DNA of 44,551 nucleotides from an uncultured Prochlorococcus sp. (GCA_902616595.1 CACMTJ010000009.1:1-44551); one strand, 5' to 3'; positions 7,734-17,146 are shown, counted from the stretch's first letter. Notes: a model not told the origin generated them from the letters alone. A program made the numbers and translations.

Positions 7734-7940
7734 TTGGATCAACAAGATTTAAAATTATCAAAGAAACTTATTTCCTCATATAAAAAGAGATTGGAAAAAG
7801 AAATTCTAGACAGAAGTATGAAATTAAAGATGCCTCAAAATAAATTTGAAGAAATAATTAATAACAATAATGAACTTATCAACTTAAAAAAAACGTTAGA
7901 AGATCTAGAAACGGAATCTGAATCTCACAGTAAAGTCTGA
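7734..7940 (+). CDS. Small hypothetical protein, 68 residues, charged helical
   Basis: A TTG-initiated ORF of 68 residues, rich in Lys, Glu, Leu and Asn. The spacing of hydrophobics in KKLISSYKKRLEKEILDRSM and again in LINLKKTLEDLETES suggests two amphipathic or coiled-coil helices joined by a turn at KMPQNKF. No known family recognised. It ends 22 bases before the uvrD start and reads the same way, so it may be co-transcribed with the helicase. The reading frame is plausible from composition, but expression is not shown. Confidence 0.55.
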   Translation: MDQQDLKLSKKLISSYKKRLEKEILDRSMKLKMPQNKFEEIINNNNELINLKKTLEDLETESESHSKV

Positions 7941-7962
7941 TTTTTGAAAAACCCTTCCAAAA

Positions 7963-10371
7963 GTGTCTCAAACCAACAAATTCCTTTTTAAGTCCCTAAA
8001 CAATCAACAACTTCAAGCAGTAAAACATGTTTATGGACCACTATTAGTTGTGGCTGGTGCAGGTAGCGGAAAAACTAAGGCTCTTACTCACAGAATTGCA
8101 AACCTTATAGAGGGTAACTCTATAGATCCCTACAATATTCTCGCAGTCACTTTCACCAACAAAGCTGCCAAAGAAATGAAAGCAAGATTAGAGGTTCTTC
8201 TAGCCCAAGAATTAGCTTTTAATCAATTTGGTCAGCCTTTGACAACTCTCAAAGAAATTGATCAAAATCAATTAAGAACAAACGTTCACCAAGAGAGGCT
8301 TCAGAACCTTTGGATCGGTACTTTCCATTCTTTATTTTCAAGACTTCTGAGATACGATATTGAAAAATATACTGATCCAGAGGGCCTAAAATGGACAAGG
8401 CAATTTTCAATTTACGATGAAACAGATTCTCAAACATTAGTAAAAGAAATTATTAGTCAAGATATGAATCTTGACCCAAAAAGATATGATCCCAAAAAGA
8501 TTAAAAGATTAATAAGTAATGCTAAAAATCAATGCTTAACTTCTAATGATCTTTTTGAAAAAGCAGATAATAATTTTGATAAAACAGTTGCAGATGCCTA
8601 CAAGAGATATAGGATTTCGCTCTCAAAAAATAATTCTTTAGACTTTGATGATCTTCTACTTTTGCCTGTTTTCTTATTGAGGCAAAATGATATAGTCAGA
8701 GATTACTGGCACAAAAGATTTAAACATATTTTAGTTGACGAATATCAAGATACAAATAGAACACAATATGAACTTATAAAATTAATTACGGCTGGAAATA
8801 CTGAACCAAAAAAATTCTTCAATTGGGAAGATCGATCAATTTTTGTAGTTGGGGATGCTGATCAAAGTATTTATAGTTTCAGAGCAGCTGACTTCAGAAT
8901 TTTAATTGGTTTTCAAGAAGATTTTAAAACTTCAATCAAAGACAATACAAAATCATCTTTAATTAAATTAGAGGAAAATTATAGGTCATCTTCCAATATC
9001 CTTGATGCCGCAAACTCACTAATTGAAAACAACTCTGAAAGAATTGACAAAGTTTTAAAGGCTACTAAAGAAAAAGGCGAACTTTTAACGTTACTCAGCT
9101 GTGATGATGAAATTTCCGAAGCAGAAGCAATTACCAATAAAATAAAATCACTCAATAACTATAATCAAAACCCAATTTGGAAAAATTTTGCAATTTTATA
9201 TCGAACTAGAGCTCAGTCGAGAGTATTAGAAGAATCTCTTGTAAGGTGGCGCATTCCTTATACAATTTTTGGAGGATTGCGTTTTTATGATAGAAGAGAA
9301 ATTAAAGATGCAATAGCATATTTGAAAGTTTTGGTTAATTCTTCAGATAACGTTAGTCTTTTACGAATCATAAATGTTCCTAGAAGAGGGATTGGTAAGA
9401 CTACTATTCAAAAACTTAATGAACTATCTAATAGGTTAAATATCCCATTATGGGAGGTTCTTAATGATAAGCAAAGTCTTGAAGAAACAATAGGCCGATC
9501 ATCAAAAGGAATTAATAAATTTACTGAAGTTATGAATGATCTACTGTGTTACCTAGAAAATTCAGGTCCTGCTCAACTACTACAACTAATATTAGAAAAA
9601 AGTGGTTATTTAAGTGACTTGCTCTCTAGTGGGACTGAAGAATCTGAAGATAGAAGAAATAACTTACAAGAACTAATTAATGCAGCGACTCAATATGAAG
9701 AAGAAACAGAAAGTGGAGATGTAGAGGGATTTCTTTCTACAGCAGCCTTAACAACTGATAATGATACGAAGAAAAATAATCCTAACTCTGTGACTCTTAT
9801 GACTCTGCATAATAGTAAAGGTTTAGAATTTCAAAATGTTTTTATCACTGGACTAGAACAAGGTCTCTTCCCTAGCCATAGATCAATAGATACCCCCTCA
9901 CTTCTTGAAGAAGAAAGAAGATTATGCTACGTAGGTATTACTAGAGCTAAAGAAAGAGTTTTCTTAAGTCACGCCAGAGAAAGAAGATTATGGGGTGGAA
10001 TGCGTGAAGCAACAATTCCTTCAATATTTCTTTCGGAAATACCTGAAGATCTAATGGATGGCGAGTTACCACAAACTGGTGGTGCTTCAATTAGAAGAGA
10101 TTTTCATCTTGATCGTTTAACAAGAGTTGATCGAAACAATTTAAATGAATTTGTTAACAAACCAATAAATGCAGTAAGAAAATTATATTCAGGGCCAAGT
10201 AAAGGGAAAAGCTGGATAGTTGGAGATAAGCTAATTCACTCAAAATTTGGGAAAGGTGAAATTATACATATTTTTGGGAGCGGGGAAAAAATATCTTTAG
10301 CCGTAAAATTTGGTGATAAAGGAAGTAAAATTCTAGATCCCAGATTAGCTCCAATTCGTTATGTAAGTTAA
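7963..10371 (+). CDS. uvrD: UvrD/PcrA-type superfamily 1 DNA helicase
   Basis: An 802-residue ATP-dependent 3'-5' helicase. Motif I (AGAGSGKT) is at 31-38 and motif II (DEYQDTN) at 259-265. Motif III (GDADQSIYSFRAAD) is at 297-310, LEENYRSS follows as motif IV, and TLHNSKGLEF and YVGITRAKER form motifs V/VI. The C-terminal tail ends with a small Tudor-like domain (VGDKLIHSKFGKGEIIHIFG) typical of PcrA. It removes damaged oligonucleotides after UvrABC incision and clears RNA polymerase or recombinase from DNA. It starts with GTG and the nucleotidyltransferase follows after 5 bases. Length is a little above typical PcrA (about 720-750) owing to loops. Confidence 0.94.
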   Translation: MSQTNKFLFKSLNNQQLQAVKHVYGPLLVVAGAGSGKTKALTHRIANLIEGNSIDPYNILAVTFTNKAAKEMKARLEVLLAQELAFNQFGQPLTTLKEIDQNQLRTNVHQERLQNLWIGTFHSLFSRLLRYDIEKYTDPEGLKWTRQFSIYDETDSQTLVKEIISQDMNLDPKRYDPKKIKRLISNAKNQCLTSNDLFEKADNNFDKTVADAYKRYRISLSKNNSLDFDDLLLLPVFLLRQNDIVRDYWHKRFKHILVDEYQDTNRTQYELIKLITAGNTEPKKFFNWEDRSIFVVGDADQSIYSFRAADFRILIGFQEDFKTSIKDNTKSSLIKLEENYRSSSNILDAANSLIENNSERIDKVLKATKEKGELLTLLSCDDEISEAEAITNKIKSLNNYNQNPIWKNFAILYRTRAQSRVLEESLVRWRIPYTIFGGLRFYDRREIKDAIAYLKVLVNSSDNVSLLRIINVPRRGIGKTTIQKLNELSNRLNIPLWEVLNDKQSLEETIGRSSKGINKFTEVMNDLLCYLENSGPAQLLQLILEKSGYLSDLLSSGTEESEDRRNNLQELINAATQYEEETESGDVEGFLSTAALTTDNDTKKNNPNSVTLMTLHNSKGLEFQNVFITGLEQGLFPSHRSIDTPSLLEEERRLCYVGITRAKERVFLSHARERRLWGGMREATIPSIFLSEIPEDLMDGELPQTGGASIRRDFHLDRLTRVDRNNLNEFVNKPINAVRKLYSGPSKGKSWIVGDKLIHSKFGKGEIIHIFGSGEKISLAVKFGDKGSKILDPRLAPIRYVS

Positions 10372-10376
10372 AACTC

Positions 10377-11624
10377 ATGAACGATATCTCTGATTACATC
10401 CAAGGGGAATTAATCAAAACTCCATTTAATCTATATAACCTTATTACTAAATACATAGAATCTAATAACAATACTAAAGTGGCTTTTGTTGGCGGTTATT
10501 TAAGAGATTTGTTAATTAGTAAATTCCACAAAAAATCGTTTTCTAAACCTGTAGATATTGATCTTGTTATTGAAGGATCCTCTATTTCTCTTGCAAAATT
10601 TATTAAAAAAAATATTGTAAATGTAGATTTATGTTTAATCAAGGAATTTAATTTATACAACACTGTAGAAATAAATATTAATGACTATAAAATTGATATT
10701 GCTTCTGCAAGAAAAGAAATTTATTCTGCTCCAGGCTTAAATCCCACAGTAAATAAAAGTACTATTGAAGAGGATCTTAAGAGGAGAGATTTCACTATAA
10801 ATTCAATAGCCTTCGAGGTCTCGACAAGGAAAATCTATGATCTTTATGGAGGAATTGCTGATATAAAAAGTAAAAGATTGAACTTACTTCACAGTAATAG
10901 TATTTCAGATGATCCAAGTAGATTAATTAGATGTGCAAAATATGCTTCAAGGTTAGATTTCAATATTTCAAATAATTCCCTCAAACAATCTCAAGAAACA
11001 GTTAGACAATGGCCATGGAAAAGTTCAGAAACTCATCAGAAAATGATTCATCCTCCTGCACTAGGCATACGAATAAGGATGGAACTAGCTGAAATATGCA
11101 AACATGATAATTTGACTAATGTAATTTCGATAATTCATAAATGGGAAATTATCTCAATCTTAAATGAAAATATTAAAGTCGATAAAAGGTTTTTAAGAGG
11201 ACTAAATTGGATTAAGAAGTTAAAGGGAAATCATATGCTTTACTTATTAAAAGATTCAGAAGATTTAGAAAAAGCATGTCAAAGATTTTTGGTAAATAAT
11301 AGTGAGATAAAAATATTAGAAGATTATTTAAATATCAAAAAGATATTAAATACAAACCAAAAAAATTTCAATCATTTTTCTCCATCAAGTTGGACAGAAT
11401 TTATTGAGGACAGAAACCTTAATGATGAGACAGTCAAATTATTAATTTGTGATGGAGGACCACACTGGCGTAAATTGTTTAAGTGGTTATTTATTTACAA
11501 ATTCATAAAATCAAAAAAAGATGGAGAAACTTTAAAAAAAGAAGGATGGGACCCAGGTAAGGAGATGGGAAAGGAAATCAAAAGATTACGATATTTGGAA
11601 ATTGACAAATTAAATAGAAATTAA
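10377..11624 (+). CDS. tRNA CCA-adding-type nucleotidyltransferase / poly(A) polymerase family
   Basis: A 415-residue class II nucleotidyltransferase. The P-loop-like GGYLRDLL starts at 39, the metal-binding Asp60/Asp62 lie in VDIDLV, and RRDFTINSIAF at 136-146 is the nucleotide-selecting motif. DDPSRLIRCAKYASRL follows in the neck. It adds all or part of the 3' CCA to tRNAs, which is needed here because neither tRNA gene in the window encodes CCA. Cyanobacterial members may split the work between CC- and A-adding enzymes, so I leave the exact specificity open. It starts 5 bases after uvrD. It ends directly against the stop of the minus-strand selD fusion, leaving no room for a separate terminator. 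Confidence 0.88.
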   Translation: MNDISDYIQGELIKTPFNLYNLITKYIESNNNTKVAFVGGYLRDLLISKFHKKSFSKPVDIDLVIEGSSISLAKFIKKNIVNVDLCLIKEFNLYNTVEININDYKIDIASARKEIYSAPGLNPTVNKSTIEEDLKRRDFTINSIAFEVSTRKIYDLYGGIADIKSKRLNLLHSNSISDDPSRLIRCAKYASRLDFNISNNSLKQSQETVRQWPWKSSETHQKMIHPPALGIRIRMELAEICKHDNLTNVISIIHKWEIISILNENIKVDKRFLRGLNWIKKLKGNHMLYLLKDSEDLEKACQRFLVNNSEIKILEDYLNIKKILNTNQKNFNHFSPSSWTEFIEDRNLNDETVKLLICDGGPHWRKLFKWLFIYKFIKSKKDGETLKKEGWDPGKEMGKEIKRLRYLEIDKLNRN

Positions 11625-13796
11625 TTACATTTTCACAACTTCTCCAACCTTGTACCATTTATCCTTAAGAACATTTTCATATTTACGATTGCAACTAATC
11701 AACAAAGGGCCACATGTTTGAGGATCTAATAATAATGTTATTCTCTCTTTAAAATTCTCTTGATCTAATGAATTTTCGTTTAAAAAAGTAATTATTCTTT
11801 TTTGCTTATTTACTTTATAAATTTTGTCAAAAATTTCTTTATTAGATTCAAAGAAAGTACTTTTAACATCTTTTCTTATTAAATCAAATACTCCAGGATA
11901 AGCTTTAAATGCAAATAAATCTAATAATACTTTAAGTTGATCAAGATTATTTCTTTGCCTATATAAATTAGATGACTCAACCATTTCTTTAAGATGTCCA
12001 ATAAATCCATATCCAGTAATGTCAGTCGCAGCATTGACTAATGATTCTTTAAATTGATTTTGAAAAAGATAAATTTCATCAATCAAATATTGCTGACTCT
12101 TTACTAAATTATTAAGTACTTCAGATGAACTATCTAGCATATTAATATTTTGCATTTGACCAGCAAAGTAAATCCCAACGCCGAGTGGTCTAGACATCAT
12201 AAGAATATCTCCGTCATTCATTCCAGATTTAAGCCATGGTTTTGCTCCATTATTTAAAATACCTTGAACTGTTAAAGATATATCTATTCCTAATGAATAT
12301 GGTTTATTTACTAAACTTCTTGCCTCAAAAGTGTGGCCTCCAAGTAATTCACCTCCATGATCCTCAACTGTTGATTTAATACCTTGAAGTGATTGAGAAA
12401 ATAGGTAGCTCTGAAATTCCCTTTCAACTTTTGGTAATGAAATTAAAGCCTGAGCGGATGAAAGTTTTGCTCCGCTTGCCCATAAATCTGAGCAAGCATG
12501 CAAAGTAGTAATTTTTGCATTAAGCCAAGGATCACTTACCAAAGCAGGAAATCCATCTACACTTTGCAAGATAATATCTTGACCATTTTGATATATCTCA
12601 ACTGAATCTTCAGGCGATGAGGCAAAAGAATTTAAATTAGAATTTATTAATGTTTTATTCAAAACAAACTGAGGGATTTTAGCTGCACATCCTCTGCAAT
12701 CATTCAATGAAATATTTTTTTGACTACTTTTCATAATTAGCCTTTTTGATCTGAACTTTTTAATAAAGTTAAGATCAATTTTATGCTTTAAAATCCAAAA
12801 AACAAAAGAAGGGCCGAAAACAAAATTGCGATAAATAGCAAAAGCCTTTGGATGATGGCTTGGAAATATATTTACTATTTGCAATCCGATATTTTGAGGA
12901 AACCACTTTTTTAATGATCTCCCTTCTATATCTTTTATTAAATTTTGTACTAATGTATTTACAACTTTTACTGCAAAAACTCCCGATGCTGGTCTTTTTG
13001 CTGAACCTATAACTGCGCAATCACCGACAGCAAAGATTCCAGATAAGGTTTTTATCTGCAAATTCTGATTTGTAATTATTCTGCCATTAGAATCCGAATC
13101 TAATAATTTTTTTTGTGCCCATAACGGAGATGTATTTCCAGTACATAAAAGAATCTTGCCATAATCAAAATTAAGTTTTTCAATTAAATCAATATTGGAA
13201 TTCCGTAAACTTTTCAAAATTGTATTATTAATTTTTTTTGAATCACATAATAGTTTTAAAGGTCTATATCCCCATCTTTTTCTCAAAGCATATGATACTT
13301 CAATTGCAGCAAGGCCACTCCCAACAATTACAAATGGAAGTTCATTAACTGAATCAAAAATGTCCTCTTTTAGTATTGATTCATAAGCACTTAAAAAAGG
13401 TTTAATTGAAAAAGCATTTCGATTTTTAACTAGTGATTCAAATTCTTTTGGAATTATTGTTTGACTTCCATAATTAAGCACCAACTTCGAATAATTAACT
13501 GAAGGTCTATTACTTAAAACAATTTTCTTTAAATTGAAATCAATATCCTTTACTTCTTCTTCTATAAAAGATACTTTTGCATTTTTTGCTAAAGATTTTA
13601 TATCAATTAAACTCTCTTCTAAAGTGATTGATTTTGAAATTACAGATGGGAATATAGCCGAATAAACCAAATGAGAATCTCTAGATATAATTGAAACAGG
13701 AATTTCTGGCATTAACTTCGGAAACATTAACCATTTCTTCAATAAAGAAACATTTGAGTGTCCTCCTCCAATTAGTACCAGATGATTAAAAGTCAT
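11625..13796 (-). CDS. selD: Fusion of FAD/NAD(P)-dependent oxidoreductase with selenide, water dikinase (SelD)
   Basis: A 723-residue two-domain protein. Residues 1 to about 350 form a pyridine nucleotide-disulfide oxidoreductase of the NDH-2 type: FAD motif LIGGGHSN at 8-15, second Rossmann motif VGSGLAAIE at 158-166, and GIFAVGDCA at 253-261. Residues about 365-723 are SelD, which makes selenophosphate from selenide and ATP. In its start DCRGCAAKIP, Cys370 and Lys373 keep the C-x2-K spacing of the catalytic Cys/Lys pair. The later motifs LLGGHTFEARS, TDITGYGFIGHLKE and LLDPQTCGPLL are intact. The fusion is known in cyanobacteria. The reductase could supply reduced selenium to the kinase domain; that is inference. 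The ATG at 13796 lies 10 bases from the divergent mtnP start. Confidence 0.93.
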   Translation of the reverse strand: MTFNHLVLIGGGHSNVSLLKKWLMFPKLMPEIPVSIISRDSHLVYSAIFPSVISKSITLEESLIDIKSLAKNAKVSFIEEEVKDIDFNLKKIVLSNRPSVNYSKLVLNYGSQTIIPKEFESLVKNRNAFSIKPFLSAYESILKEDIFDSVNELPFVIVGSGLAAIEVSYALRKRWGYRPLKLLCDSKKINNTILKSLRNSNIDLIEKLNFDYGKILLCTGNTSPLWAQKKLLDSDSNGRIITNQNLQIKTLSGIFAVGDCAVIGSAKRPASGVFAVKVVNTLVQNLIKDIEGRSLKKWFPQNIGLQIVNIFPSHHPKAFAIYRNFVFGPSFVFWILKHKIDLNFIKKFRSKRLIMKSSQKNISLNDCRGCAAKIPQFVLNKTLINSNLNSFASSPEDSVEIYQNGQDIILQSVDGFPALVSDPWLNAKITTLHACSDLWASGAKLSSAQALISLPKVEREFQSYLFSQSLQGIKSTVEDHGGELLGGHTFEARSLVNKPYSLGIDISLTVQGILNNGAKPWLKSGMNDGDILMMSRPLGVGIYFAGQMQNINMLDSSSEVLNNLVKSQQYLIDEIYLFQNQFKESLVNAATDITGYGFIGHLKEMVESSNLYRQRNNLDQLKVLLDLFAFKAYPGVFDLIRKDVKSTFFESNKEIFDKIYKVNKQKRIITFLNENSLDQENFKERITLLLDPQTCGPLLISCNRKYENVLKDKWYKVGEVVKM

Positions 13797-13806
13797 TTAC
13801 ATCACT

Positions 13807-14700
13807 ATGAATAAAGAACATTTATTACCAATTGAGAAATCAAGATTAGGAGTGATTGGTGGAAGTGGATTTTATTCAATGGATCAAATAGAGTACTCAA
13901 GAGAACTAGAAATCAATACTCCCTATGGTAAACCTTCTGATTCAATAAAAGTATATAATCTTGGAAACCTAGAGATAGCATTTATTCCTAGACATGGCAG
14001 AACACATAGTTTAAATCCCTCTGAAATCCCATATAAAGCTAATATTTGGGCTCTAAGATCAATAGGAGTAAGATGGATTATTGCTCCATCAGCAGTTGGT
14101 TCATTACAAGAACAGATAAGGCCACTTGATATAGTGGTTCCAGATCAATTTATTGACAGGACAAAAAATAGACCTGCAACTTTCTTTAAAGATGGAGCTG
14201 TTGCTCACGTAACCATGGGAGATCCCTTCTGCACAAACTTATCACGTATATTAAGTGAAATCGGAGAAAAAAATATTCCTGGTGGTAGACAATTGCACAG
14301 AGGGGGCACCTATCTAGCAATGGAAGGTCCCGCTTTCTCAACTAGAGCAGAATCTAATTTATATAGGAGTTGGGGATGTTCAATAATTGGAATGACGAAC
14401 CACACAGAAGCAAGATTAGCTAAAGAAGCTGAAATAGCTTACTCCTCCTTATCTATGGTTACTGATTATGATTGCTGGCATCAAACTCATCAAGAAGTTT
14501 CTGTAGAGATGGTTTTGGATAATCTTAGATCAAATACTGAAGTGGCTAATAAAATAATATTTGAAGTAGCTAAATTAATTGAGAAAGAAAGACCAAAAAG
14601 TAAGTCTCATTTTTCATTAAAAGATGGATTGATAACACAAAAAGAAAATATCCCAAGTTCCACAAAAGAAAAACTTAGGATATTTACTGATTCTTATTAG
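13807..14700 (+). CDS. mtnP: 5'-Methylthioadenosine phosphorylase
   Basis: A 297-residue purine nucleoside phosphorylase-fold enzyme. The phosphate-binding start is GVIGGSGFYSMD (GGSGFY at 18-23) and RHGRTH lies at 62-67. PYKANIWALRSIGVRWIIAP is the family's core segment, and MTNHTEARLAKEAEIAY carries the substrate-binding region. It splits methylthioadenosine, the by-product of SAM-dependent reactions, into adenine and methylthioribose-1-phosphate. The divergent neighbour selD starts only 10 bases away, so both promoters must lie inside coding sequence or the tiny gap. No other methionine-salvage gene is visible here. Confidence 0.94.
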   Translation: MNKEHLLPIEKSRLGVIGGSGFYSMDQIEYSRELEINTPYGKPSDSIKVYNLGNLEIAFIPRHGRTHSLNPSEIPYKANIWALRSIGVRWIIAPSAVGSLQEQIRPLDIVVPDQFIDRTKNRPATFFKDGAVAHVTMGDPFCTNLSRILSEIGEKNIPGGRQLHRGGTYLAMEGPAFSTRAESNLYRSWGCSIIGMTNHTEARLAKEAEIAYSSLSMVTDYDCWHQTHQEVSVEMVLDNLRSNTEVANKIIFEVAKLIEKERPKSKSHFSLKDGLITQKENIPSSTKEKLRIFTDSY

Positions 14701-14743
14701 GCTTATTTGATATAAGTGATTATCAGGTCAAGATAAGGAATTG

Positions 14744-14941
14744 TTAGCCTCCAGCTCCAACCCCTTGGTATGAACCATAGAAAAATATACCTAAAACGAA
14801 GATAACTGCAATTCCTCCTGCTGTAGCAACAAGCCATAGAGGAAGAGTTCCTTCAGTCCATCTTCTTTCCCATGCTACTGCTGGTCTCCCGTCGGGAAGT
14901 CTATCTGGAATTCTTCCATCAGGTCCTTTTAATTTACTCAT
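14744..14941 (-). CDS. psbJ: Photosystem II reaction centre protein J (PsbJ)
   Basis: A 65-residue single-helix membrane protein with a polar N-terminal half containing [14 protein letters not shown]. The helix [20 protein letters not shown] is followed by [13 protein letters not shown], the invariant PsbJ end. It belongs to the PSII core near cytochrome b559 and affects plastoquinone exchange. It is the last gene of psbE-psbF-psbL-psbJ; 9 bases separate it from psbL. The N-terminal extension of about 25 residues relative to plastid PsbJ (about 40) is the longer form seen in marine picocyanobacteria. Confidence 0.96.
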   Translation of the reverse strand: MSKLKGPDGRIPDRLPDGRPAVAWERRWTEGTLPLWLVATAGGIAVIFVLGIFFYGSYQGVGAGG

Positions 14942-14950
14942 AGTTTTAAT

Positions 14951-15070
14951 TTAATTGAAAAAGTAACTGGAAAATAAAATTCCCAATACAAAGACTGAAA
15001 GTAAGCCTAAATATAGGCTTGTACGATTAAGTTCAACTGGAACTTTGTTAGGATTTTCGTTTACTTGCAT
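14951..15070 (-). CDS. psbL: Photosystem II reaction centre protein L (PsbL)
   Basis: A 39-residue protein starting [20 protein letters not shown] and ending in a single membrane helix [18 protein letters not shown], the invariant PsbL C-terminus. It sits at the PSII dimer interface and is needed for quinone function. The frame is open further upstream, but that part runs through the end of psbF, so the conserved Met at 15070 is the true start. It lies 11 bases after the psbF stop within the psbEFLJ operon. Confidence 0.96.
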
Positions 15071-15081
15071 GATAGTTAAAT

Positions 15082-15228
15082 TTATCGGGCTACGAATTGC
15101 ATAGCAGCAATAGAACCTAAAAAGAATACTGATGGGATAGCTAGAGCGTGAACTGCCAGCCAACGGACAGTAAATATAGGATAAACGCGGACTTCCGCAG
15201 CCTGCATTGGAGCTTGAGAATTAGTCAT
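15082..15228 (-). CDS. psbF: Cytochrome b559 beta subunit (PsbF)
   Basis: A 48-residue single-helix haem protein. The segment [20 protein letters not shown] carries the haem-ligating His27, and the protein ends AAMQFVAR as in all PsbF. Together with PsbE it binds the cytochrome b559 haem in PSII, where it protects against photodamage. The ATG at 15228 is 2 bases after the psbE stop, so the two are tightly coupled. The sequence was read from the minus strand; it is too short for some gene callers. Confidence 0.96.
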
Positions 15229-15230
15229 TG

Positions 15231-15479
15231 TTATTTTGTTCTTAAATCTAGTTGAGATTTAGCTTCATATCTTTGTGTTACGACAGGTGCTTTAGATTCA
15301 GATGATTGGAAATAACTATCTGGACGAGGAGTCCCAAAAGCATCGTAGGCTAAGCCTGTGTATACAAATAAGAAGCCTGCTATAAAGATAGCTGGTAATG
15401 TTACTGCATGAATAATCCAGTATCTAATACTGGTGATTATTTCAAAGAATGGGCGTTCACCCGTTGAACCTGCGGCCAT
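15231..15479 (-). CDS. psbE: Cytochrome b559 alpha subunit (PsbE)
   Basis: An 82-residue PsbE beginning [20 protein letters not shown], with the haem-ligating His in [17 protein letters not shown] and the conserved [10 protein letters not shown] and LDLRTK end. It pairs with PsbF to hold the PSII haem. A GTG two codons upstream (15485) is also in frame, but the conserved family start is the ATG at 15479. It is the first gene of psbEFLJ. The 136-base gap to ycf48 upstream holds a TACACT -10-like hexamer about 26 bases before the ATG on the minus strand, so the operon may have its own promoter, though no good -35 is seen. Confidence 0.96.
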
Positions 15480-15615
15480 AATCACAAATGTTTACCCTAA
15501 GATCTTACAGTGTAAAATCATAAGTTCGCGAAGAAATTAACAGGTTGGTTACAGACAGTTGCTAAATTTTTCAAAAATTAATTTTTTTTTTACTATTAAC
15601 TCAAGTTTTTCAAAG

Positions 15616-16632
15616 TTAGCTATTCCATTTAAGGATATAACCACGCTCGCCAAGTACAAATCCTTTTTGATTGTCTAAAGACTCTTTGTCAAGAAAAACT
15701 ATTTTTATGTAGTTTGTTGGCAATTCAGAAGCAATAGGGTCTTTATTCCAAGTTTTACCTTGATCTTTACTTACTATTAAAGTTCCATTACCCCCGCCAG
15801 CCCATATATCTCCATTTGGATCCCATCCCATGTCCAGATAATTGTATCCATTAAGAATTGGTATGATAGGCTTTGACCAATTTTCTAGGTCATTAGTATC
15901 TTCATTAAATCTAATTTCTGCTCCTCTAGAAAGCATCCATAAACTTCCTTCTGGATTAAAACCAATACTTTGAACTCTTTTGCTACTTGCTCTTTGATGG
16001 GCTATCCATGCATCACTATCCTTTTCCAAAGTAGAGAAGAAATTACCTAGACTACTTACACTGACATAATCTCCTTTATTAGTTCTTCTTAAATCTCTTA
16101 CACCTCCAGAACCAGATGCATCTACAACTTTTGCATTCCATGATTCACCACTATCTGATGTTTCATAAATAGCACCTGCAGTGGTAGCCAATTCTGCAAC
16201 ACCAGCATCGACAGTTGTTATTAAAAATGGTTGGCCTGGTAATTTGTTACCTAGAGATAAACGTGTCCAATTCTTTCCTGCATCAAGTGTATGCATAACT
16301 AAAGAAGGCTGACCTATTAACCATCCCTCTTCACCTTTAAAATCAATATCTAGGAGACGAAAGTTCTCTTCACTTGGTAAATCTAGATTTCTTTTTTCCC
16401 AAGTTTCTCCTCCATCATTAGATTCCATGATAAGCCTATTAGAACCTACTAAAAATCCATTTTTATCATCTATAAAATCAACATCTAAAGCATTAGCCTG
16501 ATCTTCAAACTGAATTGTTTTCCAAGGGCTGCTTTCATTAATCTTGACACCTGTAGATGAACAACTGCTTAAAACAAAACAGAGAACTACAGATAAAAGA
16601 AGATTAGGAATACTGGTAATAAAATTTTTCAT
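15616..16632 (-). CDS. ycf48: Photosystem II assembly factor Ycf48 (HCF136 homologue), lipoprotein
   Basis: A 338-residue protein. Residues 1-24 form a lipoprotein signal ([14 protein letters not shown]) with lipobox LSSC and acyl-Cys24. The rest is a seven-bladed beta-propeller with recurrent SNDGGETW-type turns: [23 protein letters not shown] and KDQGKTW. Ycf48 acts on the lumenal side of the thylakoid, stabilising precursor D1 during early PSII assembly and repair. It lies between rubA and psbEFLJ, the conserved rubA-ycf48-psbEFLJ order that groups PSII assembly factors with cytochrome b559. The rubA stop is 9 bases from its ATG. Confidence 0.95.
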   Translation of the reverse strand: MKNFITSIPNLLLSVVLCFVLSSCSSTGVKINESSPWKTIQFEDQANALDVDFIDDKNGFLVGSNRLIMESNDGGETWEKRNLDLPSEENFRLLDIDFKGEEGWLIGQPSLVMHTLDAGKNWTRLSLGNKLPGQPFLITTVDAGVAELATTAGAIYETSDSGESWNAKVVDASGSGGVRDLRRTNKGDYVSVSSLGNFFSTLEKDSDAWIAHQRASSKRVQSIGFNPEGSLWMLSRGAEIRFNEDTNDLENWSKPIIPILNGYNYLDMGWDPNGDIWAGGGNGTLIVSKDQGKTWNKDPIASELPTNYIKIVFLDKESLDNQKGFVLGERGYILKWNS

Positions 16633-16641
16633 TTAAATATT

Positions 16642-17070
16642 TTAATGCAAAGAGTACAAAGAAAGGAACATAGCAGCAGCAAACGCCAAACCTCCAAAAA
16701 TCAATATATTTTTTTGTCCAGGAGGTAAACTATTAAATCCAAATCCATAAACTAAATTCTCTTCAAATCCGCTAGGTTTTGCTCTAGATCCAATATCTTT
16801 ATAAAAATTTTTACCGGCCCGACAAACAGGGCAAGCAAAAGTATTCCCATCCAACTCTGAAAAAGGCGTATTTTTAGGTATGTTTAATTTTTTATTTCCT
16901 TCAGAAGGGTCATAAATGTATCCACAACTTCTACATTCGAATCTATTTTGTTCTAAATTAAGGACAGGTTGTTCAACTTTTACTCCTGAGAGGTTTTCAG
17001 AAGGTTTTTCTTTCTCAAAGTCTTCAACTATTTTGTTTTCCTCAGAGGCTGGTTGAATGTTTTCACTCAC
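16642..17070 (-). CDS. rubA: Membrane-anchored rubredoxin RubA
   Basis: A 142-residue protein. A rubredoxin domain at about 43-95 has the four iron ligands C46-x2-C49 and C80-x2-C83, with the usual CGYIYDPSEG and FACPVCRAGK surroundings. A C-terminal membrane helix is at about 121-140. The first 40 residues are acidic and probably flexible. RubA is an electron carrier of the thylakoid required for assembly of photosystems (PSII in cyanobacteria and plastids). The start is GTG at 17070. It leads the rubA-ycf48-psbEFLJ series and is transcribed divergently from ndhC across a 76-base gap with a perfect 12-base palindrome. Confidence 0.94.
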   Translation of the reverse strand: MSENIQPASEENKIVEDFEKEKPSENLSGVKVEQPVLNLEQNRFECRSCGYIYDPSEGNKKLNIPKNTPFSELDGNTFACPVCRAGKNFYKDIGSRAKPSGFEENLVYGFGFNSLPPGQKNILIFGGLAFAAAMFLSLYSLH

Positions 17071-17107
17071 GGTTTATTATTATTCTTTAAGAACTTTAAA
17101 AGATTTT

Positions 17108-17119
17108 GCTTAATTAAGC
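17108..17119. promoter_or_regulatory. Perfect 12-base palindrome between rubA and ndhC
   Basis: GCTTAATTAAGC is fully self-complementary and lies roughly in the middle of the 76-base divergent intergenic region, 38 bases from the rubA start and 28 bases before the ndhC ATG. A shared operator is a reasonable guess; it does not match the NtcA pattern (GTA-N8-TAC). Function is not shown. Confidence 0.35.
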
Positions 17120-17146
17120 GACTTTTATTCAAAATTAATTTTTAAG

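Noticed and set aside
14951-15163. A longer psbL start giving 70 residues
   Set aside because: The added 31 residues run antiframe through psbF; the conserved PsbL start is the Met at 15070.
17108-17119. NtcA site before ndhC
   Set aside because: The site lacks the GTA-N8-TAC pattern.
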